Assembly: GCA_032719365.1 (NCBI GenBank)
Contig: CM064872.1
Location: 52,371,391-52,435,390 of the forward strand
Reading direction: 5' to 3'
DNA: 64,000 bases
Origin: Prinsepia uniflora
Taxonomy: Eukaryota > Streptophyta > Magnoliopsida > Rosales > Rosaceae
Shown here: positions 24,763-36,007 of the stretch, piece by piece
Position numbering within the stretch: the stretch's first letter is position 1
Layout of the letters: each line of letters starts with the position of its first letter
The notes under the pieces: model-generated
Told to the model about the DNA's origin: nothing
Database searches by the model: none
The model's input: only the letters and a program-made list of their open reading frames with translations
Program-made: the position numbers and the translations under genes

Positions 24763-24772
24763 CACACACACA
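24763..24772. repeat. Short (CA)5 tract in the 3' LTR
   Basis: Allelic position to the long CA tract at 27740 in the partner LTR: both precede AATTATAATAGGGGTA. Confidence 0.95.
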
Positions 24773-25099
24773 ATTATAATAGGGGTAAGTTGGTGGGGAG
24801 AGTGGGAGGGTAAATCCCAGAAATTTAAAGACCAACACACATGTTTCACATGTCACAATTGTGAAATTACCAAATTAACCCTCATGACTTAATTACCAAA
24901 ATACCCTTGCATTTTCTAAGCCCATAAAAAACTCATATGAACTCAATTTTCAGCCTACCGCCTATCAATGTATTCAGGGGTTCGAGATCTTCATAATGGT
25001 CTTTATGAAATGTCCTGAAAAACCTTATCAAAAGGTCAACCATTGACCCTGTATGGGAAAAATATTTGTTTTCCATTCATGAATTTTCGGGTCGTTACA

Positions 25100-26334
25100 A
25101 CCTATTTCCCTTCAAAAATTTCGTCCTCGAAATTTTGAAAACAAAACTAATCTTATGTTCACACTCAAATTGGACAACTGAGTTGCTCAAAGTTAGTTAA
25201 CCTTTCAATTCCTTATTTTCATTGAATCGTAACTCCATCCTAAGAAATTCTGGGATCGCATATAGTCTTAATTTACCTAAACACTCTCATATCAGGCATC
25301 TCGAGTCACCTTTACGAGCATAATAGTATCAGCCTTACCTAAGGCATCACCATTCCTCATCCATACTTAACCAATTCAAATATCAATCATATCATACAAC
25401 AGCACTACGTGTAGGCCACCACCACAACCATGTCTACATCAAATCTATAAATAGTACCAACACAACATCCAAACAAAAAATTCGCTGAGTGGTATTCGTG
25501 CAAGCCAATCAGGAACTGGAGCCAAACTCAACGTCCAAGTGTAGCATCACCCAAGAACTTGAGCCTTGCTCGACATTTGAGTGAGAACTAACCATCACAC
25601 TAACAACCTAGGAAACTAGAGCCTAGCTCGACGTTTGAGACTAACCAACCACCATCCACTCGTGAACCGGAGCCTAGCTCGATGTCTAAGTGTTCATCTC
25701 ACACCACACCAGTCTTAGGAAAAGTGGCCTAGCATGACGTTTGAGACTAACCAGCTACTACCGACTCAAAAAAGACGCCTGGCCCGACATCTAAGTCGTC
25801 ATCACAACACCAGTCTCAAGAAAGGAAACTTAGCTCGACATCTAAGACTGTCCACAATTCACTCAGGCATTGAATATCTGTGCATCAACCAGCCGTCTGA
25901 GGAGACCTATACATGAATAATACCATGCACACATATCAAGAACATATATATTAATAACAAGTACTAATTCCTCAAATCCATTTTCAAATACATTCATTTC
26001 TAAAAACACGTATCAATATTTCAAATTTCGAGTTTAAGCCCAAAACAATTTTCATGAAACCTCCAAAAAATGTATATCCATTTAAAATTTTCAAAAATCA
26101 TCAATACTCATTTGAAGACCCTCGTTGTCACATAAATGAAACCAAATTCCAAACCAAAATTTTCCCAAATCATCGTTTATGATAAACTTTGCAAAACGTG
26201 TAGTTCAAACTATTCATAAAATTTTCAAAAAATCATTTTCATATAAATCATGTAACAAAATAATTAAATGATGCTACATGTGAGGCTCACATTTCAAAAA
26301 TAAAATATGCAATACCTATGCTCTGATACCAAGT
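25100..26334 (-). other. Non-coding core of the 19645-28181 element
   Basis: Begins with the polypurine side (complement of CCTATTTCCCTTC) and the box AATTTCGTCCTCGAAATT (about 25118-25135), and ends with the iMet-type primer site (26320-26331, CTCTGATACCA). No retroviral domain is visible. The middle (25500-25870) is a degenerate array of about 50-base units around GAGCCTAGCTCGACGTYTRAG, similar in style to the array at 44760-45110. Confidence 0.7.
25520..25860. repeat. Degenerate repeats around a CTCGACRTYTAAG motif
   Basis: At least six imperfect units (for example near 25556, 25621, 25670, 25730, 25780, 25830), each with a GCCTAGCTCGACGTTTGAG-like core. Irregular spacing suggests old duplications. 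Confidence 0.65.
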
Positions 26335-28181
<1,847 letters not shown>

Positions 28182-28818
28182 TTAGTGCATCTTGAAATCT
28201 TTTCGAACTGCTCTTTCAATGCTAAACCCTTTTGGAGGTCATTGAAGTTTGCATACATGTATTGTGATGACAATGTGTCCTTCACTGTTTTAAATCTTCA
28301 AATCCACTACCAACTATTCAAGGAGCCACTTCCATGAAGAGTAGTACTGAACCTCGACAATGGCATAAGCCATAGGGAATATGTCATTGTTTGCATCAAT
28401 TCATATAGCAATCAAAGTTTTCCCATTATGGGCTTGTTTTTTGTGAGCACCATCCAACCCATTGAAAGGCCTACAACCACCCAGCCAGCCCTCTTTGTAA
28501 GCACCCAAACATACATATCCCTTTTTGAATCTAATCTATCAATCACCTTCAATTTCAACCTTAATTTTCATTGCGTTGCCACTGTTAACTTTAACCAGCA
28601 CCTCACAATAGTCCCTAAGCTTCTCATTTTAGGACAAGTAGGTCCCCTCAAGAATCTGAAAGGCCAAGTTTTTTTTCCCTATAACATTGAGTCCTACCAT
28701 GTCTATAATGCTAATAACGAAATCCAATCAACCAAAAAAAAATCATAGAACATGACTTGTCCCCCTATGTAATTCCAACAGGACAAATCCTCTATCACTA
28801 GTTCACCTCCATAGTGAA
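28182..28818 (-). pseudogene. MULE transposase, N-terminal and catalytic half
   Basis: Minus strand from 28818. The N-terminal YGGELVIEDL...YIGGQVMFYDF pattern is that of plant MULE proteins. Further on, 28182-28480 reads NGLDGAHKK, GKTLIAI-IDANNDIFPMAYAIVEV and SWKWLLE. This is the MULE catalytic core (LDG.H.K...G..L.A...DANN..FP.A.A.VE....W.WF.), including the first Asp of the DDE triad and the DANN segment. Several stop codons (for example TAG after LLAL near 28700) and a stop in the middle of the core make it a pseudogene. Both ends are cut by later insertions: the frame begins at 37920, beyond the chromovirus, and continues at 19644. Confidence 0.88.
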
Positions 28819-31432
28819 TGACAGGACCCGTCCCAATCCCACTGGGACCACCCGGGGACGTGCCCCGCTCCCGTCTGACAATGACTCTAAACATACCAAA
28901 ATTACCCTTAAATAAAAACCGAACACTTAAATAGATAGATAACGTACAACCACAGTGTTTAAAGCGATACTGTCAGACAAGGGAAAGTAAAATACAACAT
29001 GTGAGCACGATAGTCAGAGTACATTTATTCGGTGCTCAGCCTACCCACAAGTGGGTGTATAGGTGCACAGCTAGGCAAACTAAACCTCTGCCTCCTCCTC
29101 CGGGTCCTCCTCCTCTATTTCCGTGTCAGGTTCTGGAGGGGTTAGTAAAACAAGGGTGAGTGGGCCAAAAATAACAGTTTAGAAATCAATTTAATAATAA
29201 AATAATCATAAGGTTTTACCCCTCCGTTTTCCAAATCTTGCATGCAGTGAAAATATAATATTATATGAGATCATAACAAATAAACCACAATAATAATTGA
29301 AAGGTGAAACTAACATATCAGTGCACTGTAAAACCCAACCCAAATGATGTCACGGTTCTAAGGCTTACGCGTTGCCACTCAGGGTCTCACACCCGAGACT
29401 CTCTAGGTACATCAGCTCCCGGTATCCCGGTCACTGCCCGAGGTATACGAACATGCCTTCCTGAGAGTAAGCAGCCCAACGGGGGTCAACTCCACTCAGT
29501 AAGGGCCCCGTGACTACTCCAGGGTCCACCCAGGCCAACGACCCTCCCTGGAGGAGACAATATACACAGGTAGGAAAGTACAGTACAATAACAGTATAGT
29601 TTACCCTATGTCTCCCGAACATCCCAAACAAAATCTACATATAATCCAGACGGGTCTCATGCCCAAAACATTGTAATAGCATATATAAACAGTTCATAAG
29701 ACTCATCGAAATCATAAGTGGAAATAGTAAAACAGTTTATGCATGCAAGCCTTTTATAAATCAAACAGCCCACTCACACTCGGTCCTTGCTGCTCAACGA
29801 TCTCTAAAAACCTGTATTTTTATACCTGAGGGTTACTTAAGGACCCTATAACATCAATACCAAGACCCTAGAACAGATCCGCCTCAAAATCGCATCCCGG
29901 GCACTATTCCCGGTGCTTCAAACCCCATTTTGACTAATATAACGATCTCCGATCGACACGAAACCACCTCCATTGGATCCATATCGTCGAAACCTTGAAA
30001 ATGGTACCGGCCCCACCAAAATCACTGTTCACACGCGCCCCCACGGGCCTGGTCAACGCGTGGGTCAACGCTGCTACAGTACTGCTGACGTCAGCAGTGA
30101 CGTCATCACTGACACTTGTCAGGTGACACGTGGCATGTTCTGATTGGTCCCTGGTCTGACAATATCTGACAGGATGACGTCATCATGACGTCAGAAGTGA
30201 CGTCAGCATGATGACGTCATCATGCTACAGTACCGGGTCAGACCCGTTTGACTGGAACCGGGTCGCCGTCGACCCACGGCTTGACCCATTTCCACCGTAC
30301 GATTCCGGCCACCATTTTCGACGGGGTTCATCCCTATAGGGTCGTCTAGGTCTTTTCTACGGTTCTACAACCTCAAAATAGAAGAAAAACAGGAAGAAAC
30401 TCACCAGTTCGTCACTGAAACTCACGGCCAAAGTCCGATCGTCTTCTCCGGCGATCCACGCCGTCTCCGTCATCCAAACTGGTCCTGATCAACTCGTCTC
30501 TCACCCTAGGACATTTCTAACACCAAACAATCGATTTCCTAGCATCAACATGGGTTGGTTCGAAATAGGGGAGTAAAAACGGGTTCTCGGGTTTTCGACC
30601 TTACCGCCGCCGTGTCGCCGCCGCAGGCCGCGCCGTCGTCCATTTATGCTCCTGGGGTCCTCACGGTGCAGACTGGAGCTTCCCCTGCGTCGAGGTGGTG
30701 TGGCTGTCGAGGTTTGCTTCTTGGACCCGTTTCCTTAGTGTTTCGGGTCTGAGTTTTGGACGGGATTTTCAGACTGGGAAATGGGCTGGTGGTCGCCGGT
30801 GATGCAAGGTGATGATGAGTAGATGATGGTGGTGCTGTGGGTGGTCGTCTGGTGCGATGAGGGTGGCTGGTTTGATCGCCTGGTTTGAGAGAAAATGGAA
30901 GGAGAAGCACGGGTGATGGGGGGCTGTATGTGTTTGTGTGTGTTTGGGAGAAAACAGAGAGATGATCGTGCATGAATAAGGAAAGCAGATGAAAATGAAG
31001 GGCTGGGATTCAATTTGGGCAGTGATCCTATGGCTGGGATTGAATGGAGGGAAATCAATTAATATAAAATGGGTTAAATAGTGTAATGTTGCTTTATTGG
31101 AATAGTATGGGCTTGGATGGGTGACACTTGTCACCAATCCACTGGTTTGATTTAAATATTAGTTGGCACGGATTCCCGTAATAAATTAATATTTTATTCC
31201 GTTGTTCTCGGTTCGTAAATTCCGCTAAAACGCTTCCTTGACCATAACTTCTTCATACGAACTCCGATTTCGGCGTGACGCCTATCTACGGATTCGTGAC
31301 GTCCCGACCTGCGTCATAGTCATGGGCCAAAGTCCAAATTGTTTCCCGGGTCAAAAGTCAAAGTTTCCCCCTTCAGGGGCAAAATAGTCTTTTTATATTA
31401 AAATATTATTATTCTCGGTTCGGGTCGTTACA
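28819..31432 (-). repeat. 3' LTR of the chromovirus (full length)
   Basis: 2614 bases, TGACAGGACCC...GGGTCGTTACA on the plus strand. It keeps a 705-base segment (about 29535-30239) that the 5' LTR has lost. The accidental ORFs at 30644-31137 lie in its G/T-rich stretch. Confidence 0.95.
30086..30219. promoter_or_regulatory. Cluster of six TGACGTCA palindromes
   Basis: Perfect octamers at 30086, 30098, 30175, 30186, 30198 and 30212, the consensus of TGA/as-1-type bZIP sites, with GACACGTGG (30125-30133, G-box core) between them. The cluster lies wholly in the LTR segment absent from the 5' LTR. A regulatory role is inferred. Confidence 0.6.
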
Positions 31433-31467
31433 ACCTACCCACCTTACAGATATTTCGTCCTCGAAAT
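31433..31467 (-). promoter_or_regulatory. Polypurine tract and PPT-proximal box of the chromovirus
   Basis: The reverse complement of 31433-31445 is AAGGTGGGTAGGT next to the LTR. The box ATTTCGTCCTCGAAAT at 31452-31467 lies immediately after the pol stop codon. Confidence 0.85.
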
Positions 31468-34083
31468 TTACTCAAACAAGTGTGGGTACTGCCCTCTCAT
31501 CAATTCCTCGGGTTCCCATGTCGCTTCCTCCACCTCGTGGTTCCGCCATAGCACCTTAACCAAAGAAATCGTCTTGTTCCTTAAGACCTTTTCCTTCCTA
31601 TCCAGAATCTGCACTGGCTGTTCCTCGAAACTCAAATCTGTCATCAGTTCCAGTGGTTGCTCTGGCAGTGCATGAGAGTCATCCCGAAGATACTTCCGTA
31701 GCATCAATACATGAAATACGTCATGTACTCGGGAAAGCTCCGAAGGTAGTGCTAGACGATAAGCCACTGGACCAATCCTCTCGACAATCTCATATGGCCC
31801 GATATAACGAGGACTCAATCTCCCACGTCGTTCAAATCGGAGAATTCCTTTCCACGGCGATAACTTTAAAAAGACAAAGTCACCAACCTCGAACTCCAAA
31901 TCTCGGATCCGCCGATCCGCATAGCTCTTCTGACGATCCTGGGCCGCCTTCAATCTTTCCCGAATAACCTGAACTGACTCCTGGGTCATATCCATCAGAT
32001 CTGGCCCCACTGCGGTTCTTTCTCCGATCTCCATCCAGCATACTGGTGTTCTGCACTGTCGACCATACAGTGCCTCATAGGGTGTCATCCCTATACTCGC
32101 ATGGTAGCTATTATTGTAGGCAAACTCCATCAATGGCAATCGATCAGCCCACGAATCCTGGAATTGCAACACACAGGCTCTCATCATGTCCTCGAGAGTT
32201 TGTATTGTCCTTTCAGACTGTCCGTCGGTCTGTGGGTGGAATGTCGTACTGAAGTGTAATTTCGTACCCAAAGTAGTCTGTAGACTCCTCCAAAACCTGG
32301 ATGTGAAACGCGGATCCCAATCCGACACGATCGACTCTGGGGTACCGTGTAGTCGGATGATCTCATTAATGAATAGCTGAGCCAAACGGTTGAGCTTGTA
32401 CGCCTCACGTACAGGCAGAAAATGCGCTGATTTAGTCAACCAGTCCACTATTACCCAGACCCCATCAACTCTACTCTTTGTCTTCGGTAACTTGAAGACA
32501 AAGTCCATTGTAATATGATCCCACTTCCATTGTGGAATTGGAAGTGGCTGCATAGCCCCATACGGACGCTGCCGTTCTGCCTTAACCTGCTGACAGATCA
32601 AACATTTGCTGACAAACTCAGCTATCACCCTCTTCATCCCTGGCCACCAATAATAGTCCCGGAGGGTACGGTACAGCTTTGTTCCTCCTGGATGCATAGC
32701 ATAGGCCGAACTGTGGGCCTCGTCTAAAATCTCTCTCCTCAACTCTGGTACCGCAGGTACACACAATCTCCCAAGCTTTACTAATGCTCCATCGCCCCTG
32801 ATAGAGAAATCTTGTCTCTGCCCGGATTCAACCTCGTTTCTGTAGTCACAGAGTATCTGGTCCTGCAGTTGAGCCTCGATGATCCTGTCGACCAACACGG
32901 GTCGCACATGAAAGCTAGCCAACAAGGCTCCCTGCTCGTCCATCCCTAACATAACTCCGCTCTTCCGAAGTTCCACTAGCAAAGGAAGATACACCAATCT
33001 CAAGTGCGCAACTGATCCCGCCGACTTCCTGCTAAGTGCATCAGCTACGACATTTGCCTTGCCAGGATGGTACTCGATGGTACAATCATAATCCTTCAAC
33101 AATTCCACCCATCTCCGCTGTCTCGTGTTGAGTTCCTTCTGAGTGAACAAATGTTTAAGACTCTGGTGATCGGTGAATATTCGGCATGTCACACCGAACA
33201 AATGATGTCTCCAGATCTTTAGAGCATGAACCACCGCTACCAATTCCAAATCATGAGTAGGGTAGTTCAACTCGTGCGTCTTCAGCTGCCGGGATGCGTA
33301 AGCAATCACTTTTCCATTCTGCATCAATACACAACCCAAGCCCTGCAGCGATGCATCACTATATACCACAAACTCTCCACTGCTGTCTGGTAATGCAAGG
33401 ACAGGTGCAGTGGTTAATCGGAACTTTAATTCCTGGAAACTCTGTTCACACTGGTCATCCCACACAAACTTCACCCCTTTCCGGGTTAACCGAGTCAATG
33501 GTGCGGCAATCTGGGAGAAACCCTCCACGAATCTCCGATAGTAGCCTGCTAACCCAACAAAACTTCGCACTTCCGTCACCGTGGTCGGTCTTGGCCAATT
33601 TGTGACAGCCTCCGTTTTCTGAGGATCCACACTTATCCCCTCGGGTGATATAATGTGACCCAAGAATCCAATACTATTTAGCCAGAATTGACACTTGCTT
33701 AACTTAGCATACAGCTGCTCCTGTCGTAGTTTACCCAATACCATTCGTAAGTGCTCCTCATGAGCCCTAACACTCTTGGAATACACCAAGATGTCGTCGA
33801 TAAACACGATCACAAATTTATCCAAGTATGCTCGAAAGACCCGATTCATCAAGTCCATGAATGCAGCTGGTGCATTCGTCAGTCCAAAGGGCATCACCAA
33901 GAACTCATAATGCCCATACCTCGTTCGAAAAGCTGTTTTCTGAACATCCCCCTCGGCTATTCTCAGTTGATGGTATCCTGACCTCAGATCTGTCTTGGAG
34001 AAATATCGTGCTCCTCGTAACTGATCGAACAAATCATCGATCCTGGGTAAGGGATACTGATTCCTTACCGTAGCCTTGTTCAA
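31468..34083 (-). CDS. pol: Chromovirus pol: RT, RNase H, integrase, chromodomain (downstream of stop)
   Basis: An 871-codon open frame starting right after the in-frame TAG. Its first codon is TTG, so it is a continuation of gag-pol, not a separate gene. RT: catalytic Asp 32 (TDLRSGYHQL) and FIDD at 94-97, the gypsy-type variant of YxDD. RNase H: D243, E280, D305 and D348. Integrase: zinc-binding H457, H464, C494, C497, and catalytic D527, D588, E624 with 35 residues between the last two (D,D35E). After a GPF/Y-like GPYEIVERIGPVAYRL segment (about 762-777), the C-terminus (about 822-870; PVQILDRKEK, WEPEE, YPHLF) is a chromodomain, expected to steer integration to heterochromatin. All catalytic residues are present. 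Only the upstream stop, and SDWD where SDRD is common, look abnormal. Confidence 0.95.
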   Translation of the reverse strand: MNKATVRNQYPLPRIDDLFDQLRGARYFSKTDLRSGYHQLRIAEGDVQKTAFRTRYGHYEFLVMPFGLTNAPAAFMDLMNRVFRAYLDKFVIVFIDDILVYSKSVRAHEEHLRMVLGKLRQEQLYAKLSKCQFWLNSIGFLGHIISPEGISVDPQKTEAVTNWPRPTTVTEVRSFVGLAGYYRRFVEGFSQIAAPLTRLTRKGVKFVWDDQCEQSFQELKFRLTTAPVLALPDSSGEFVVYSDASLQGLGCVLMQNGKVIAYASRQLKTHELNYPTHDLELVAVVHALKIWRHHLFGVTCRIFTDHQSLKHLFTQKELNTRQRRWVELLKDYDCTIEYHPGKANVVADALSRKSAGSVAHLRLVYLPLLVELRKSGVMLGMDEQGALLASFHVRPVLVDRIIEAQLQDQILCDYRNEVESGQRQDFSIRGDGALVKLGRLCVPAVPELRREILDEAHSSAYAMHPGGTKLYRTLRDYYWWPGMKRVIAEFVSKCLICQQVKAERQRPYGAMQPLPIPQWKWDHITMDFVFKLPKTKSRVDGVWVIVDWLTKSAHFLPVREAYKLNRLAQLFINEIIRLHGTPESIVSDWDPRFTSRFWRSLQTTLGTKLHFSTTFHPQTDGQSERTIQTLEDMMRACVLQFQDSWADRLPLMEFAYNNSYHASIGMTPYEALYGRQCRTPVCWMEIGERTAVGPDLMDMTQESVQVIRERLKAAQDRQKSYADRRIRDLEFEVGDFVFLKLSPWKGILRFERRGRLSPRYIGPYEIVERIGPVAYRLALPSELSRVHDVFHVLMLRKYLRDDSHALPEQPLELMTDLSFEEQPVQILDRKEKVLRNKTISLVKVLWRNHEVEEATWEPEELMRGQYPHLFE

Positions 34084-35901
34084 CTACCGATAATCCACAC
34101 ACAACCGCAAACTACCCTCCTTCTTTTTCACAAATAAGACCGGCGCTCCCCATGGTGATGTACTGGGTCGGATAAACCCTAGATACACCAGTTCCTGTAA
34201 TTGGATTTTCAATTCTCGTAGCTCCGCCGGTGCCATACGATACGATGCTTGTGAAATCGGTCGAGTCCCGGGGAGTAACTCGATCGTAAAGTCGATCTCC
34301 CTGGGTGGTGGTAATCCAGGTAAATCTCCTGGAAAGACATCAGGAAATTCCCGCACAATCGGAATATCCTCAATACTCAAAGATTCATCTGTAGATTCTA
34401 CCACATAAGCAAGATAACCCTGACACCCCTTCTGTAAAAGTTTTGTAGCTGTGAGTGCAGATATTACCTTGGGTGATGCGTCTCCACACTCCCCCTGAAA
34501 TATCACTTCCGGTAATCCCGAACCTCTCAAAGTCAACCGCATGTTACTACAGTCGATGAGCGAATTGTACTCTGACAACCAATCAACTCCAAGTATCACA
34601 TCGAAGTCGTGAACATTCATAAGAATCAAATCTGCCGGAAATTCGACTCCCTCAATCTCCACAGGACAAGCTCGTATCTCCTGGTTCACTTGGTAGGTCA
34701 CACCCATCGGTGTCCCCACACCCATCTCGTGCTCATGTGCGGTCACCTCACGGCCCAACAGACTCGCACAACGCGGTGAAATAAAAGAATGAGTTGCCCC
34801 CGAATCCATCAATGCACGAACAACCATGCCATAAATATGTACAGTACCTGTCAACACTCCCGGAATGGATCTGGCCTGCTGCTGGGTAACAGCATAGACA
34901 CGAGCCATAGACTCTGCAGGTCGTCCCCGTCTTCTAGCTCCTCGATCACGGCCACGCACAACACCGCGTGTCCGGCTACTGTCAGTCTGAGATGCTGAGC
35001 TCTGTGCTGGCGTAGTACTGCCTCGAATCAGTGGACACTCAGAAGCATAGTGCCCTGGCTCACCACAAGCGAAGCAAGTGACCTCCCTAGGTCGACCCGA
35101 GTATCCTCCCGGTGAGATGCTCATCAGTGAGTACGGCCGCTGCCAAGCTCTAGAACGCTGTCCAGACCGCTGAGGACTCCTGAACTGACCAGAACGTCCT
35201 CGGCTGCCAGAAGACGAAGATCCACCAGAATTTCCTCCCTCTGAGCCACGACGGCCCGAGAATCCCAAGTGTGGGCGATCACGTCGCCGTGTCTCCCCCT
35301 CAGCTCGCTGACGTGCCAGGATACTGTTCTCAACCCTGGTCGCCGCATCAGTCAGATCCCTCATGGAAGCAAAGGGCATTGCAGTCACCATCGCCTGAAT
35401 CTCAGGTCGCAGGCCCCACTCAAATCTGCGACATCGGTCTGCCTCGGTGATCACGAAGTTCTCAGCAAAGCGAGACAACATCAGGAAGGTCTCCTCGTAC
35501 TCTGCTACAGTCTGATCCCCCTGCCGGAGTTGCAGAAACTCCGCCTCACGGGCGTTGCGAAACGACCGTGGATAGAACTGGTTGAGAAACCGCTCTCGGA
35601 AGGTCTCCCATGGAATGGTGTGAACGGTCCAGCCGACCAGGACAAGGTTGTGCCACCATCGATAGGCGCTCCCATCCAGTAGGAAAGTCGCCAGTATGAC
35701 ACGCTCCTCCGGTGGACAGTGCATGACCTCGAAAATCCTCTCCCAGCGGTCAATCCACTGGTGTGCTTCCTCGGGGTCGGTTCCCCCACTAAAATGCGTA
35801 GCACCCAGGCGCTGGGCCCGCTCAATGCTCGCAGTGTCTCCATTTCCTCCATTGCCCTCGTCAACACGTGCACGGGGTTCACGTCGGGGAGGCATATCCA
35901 A
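34084..35901 (-). CDS. gag-pro: Chromovirus gag, protease and start of RT, ending at a premature TAG
   Basis: 605 codons from ATG at 35901. Residues 45-195 are a retrotransposon Gag (capsid) domain (WWHNL, FRERFLNQFYP, LRQGDQTVAEYE). Residues 200-270 are Gly/Ser/Arg-rich. A CCHC zinc knuckle occupies 276-289 (C276, C279, H284, C289) and binds RNA. The aspartic protease active site DSGA is at 366-369, with ILGVDWL at 436-442. From about 555 the RT N-terminus begins (MAPAELREL, SPWGAPVLFVKKK). The frame stops at TAG directly after CVDYR, inside RT. The gag-pol junction itself has no frameshift or stop, so this TAG is better read as a disabling mutation than as a programmed recoding site. Upstream, 35902-35992 is a short leader to the primer-binding site. 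Confidence 0.95.
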   Translation of the reverse strand: MDMPPRREPRARVDEGNGGNGDTASIERAQRLGATHFSGGTDPEEAHQWIDRWERIFEVMHCPPEERVILATFLLDGSAYRWWHNLVLVGWTVHTIPWETFRERFLNQFYPRSFRNAREAEFLQLRQGDQTVAEYEETFLMLSRFAENFVITEADRCRRFEWGLRPEIQAMVTAMPFASMRDLTDAATRVENSILARQRAEGETRRRDRPHLGFSGRRGSEGGNSGGSSSSGSRGRSGQFRSPQRSGQRSRAWQRPYSLMSISPGGYSGRPREVTCFACGEPGHYASECPLIRGSTTPAQSSASQTDSSRTRGVVRGRDRGARRRGRPAESMARVYAVTQQQARSIPGVLTGTVHIYGMVVRALMDSGATHSFISPRCASLLGREVTAHEHEMGVGTPMGVTYQVNQEIRACPVEIEGVEFPADLILMNVHDFDVILGVDWLSEYNSLIDCSNMRLTLRGSGLPEVIFQGECGDASPKVISALTATKLLQKGCQGYLAYVVESTDESLSIEDIPIVREFPDVFPGDLPGLPPPREIDFTIELLPGTRPISQASYRMAPAELRELKIQLQELVYLGFIRPSTSPWGAPVLFVKKKEGSLRLCVDYR

Positions 35902-35992
35902 CTGTTAAGAGGCAAACAGGTTAAAAGACATCGAAAGCGACCATGTACAAAGGACAAACCGCTAACCTAGTACTCTGACTACGAATCCTAAT

Positions 35993-36005
35993 GCTCTGAT
36001 ACCAA
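35993..36005 (-). promoter_or_regulatory. Primer-binding site of the chromovirus
   Basis: The reverse complement reads TTGGTATCAGAGC, initiator-Met tRNA type, two bases from the 5' LTR end at 36008. Confidence 0.92.
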
Positions 36006-36007
36006 GC

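Larger units (their letters stand above)
19645..25099 (-). repeat. 3' LTR, interrupted by a nested element
   Basis: Native LTR sequence is 19645-19969 plus 23482-25099, with 19970-23476 and one TAAAG copy being the insertion. About 23480-24030 is roughly 95% identical by eye to 26622-27180. The first 325 bases and a block near 24040-24190 are much more diverged from the partner LTR. Confidence 0.82.

Noticed and set aside
30644..31137. Overlapping 107-122 aa minus-strand ORFs, repeated at 37209-37612
   Set aside because: Three overlapping frames are open in a C-rich (minus-strand) LTR segment. Low complexity, and present in both LTRs.
34084..34086. Programmed stop-codon readthrough
   Set aside because: The stop is in the middle of RT. 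Elements using readthrough place it between gag and pol.
31653..35970. Plus-strand ORFs opposite gag-pol (up to 137 aa)
   Set aside because: Antisense shadows of the chromovirus coding frame.
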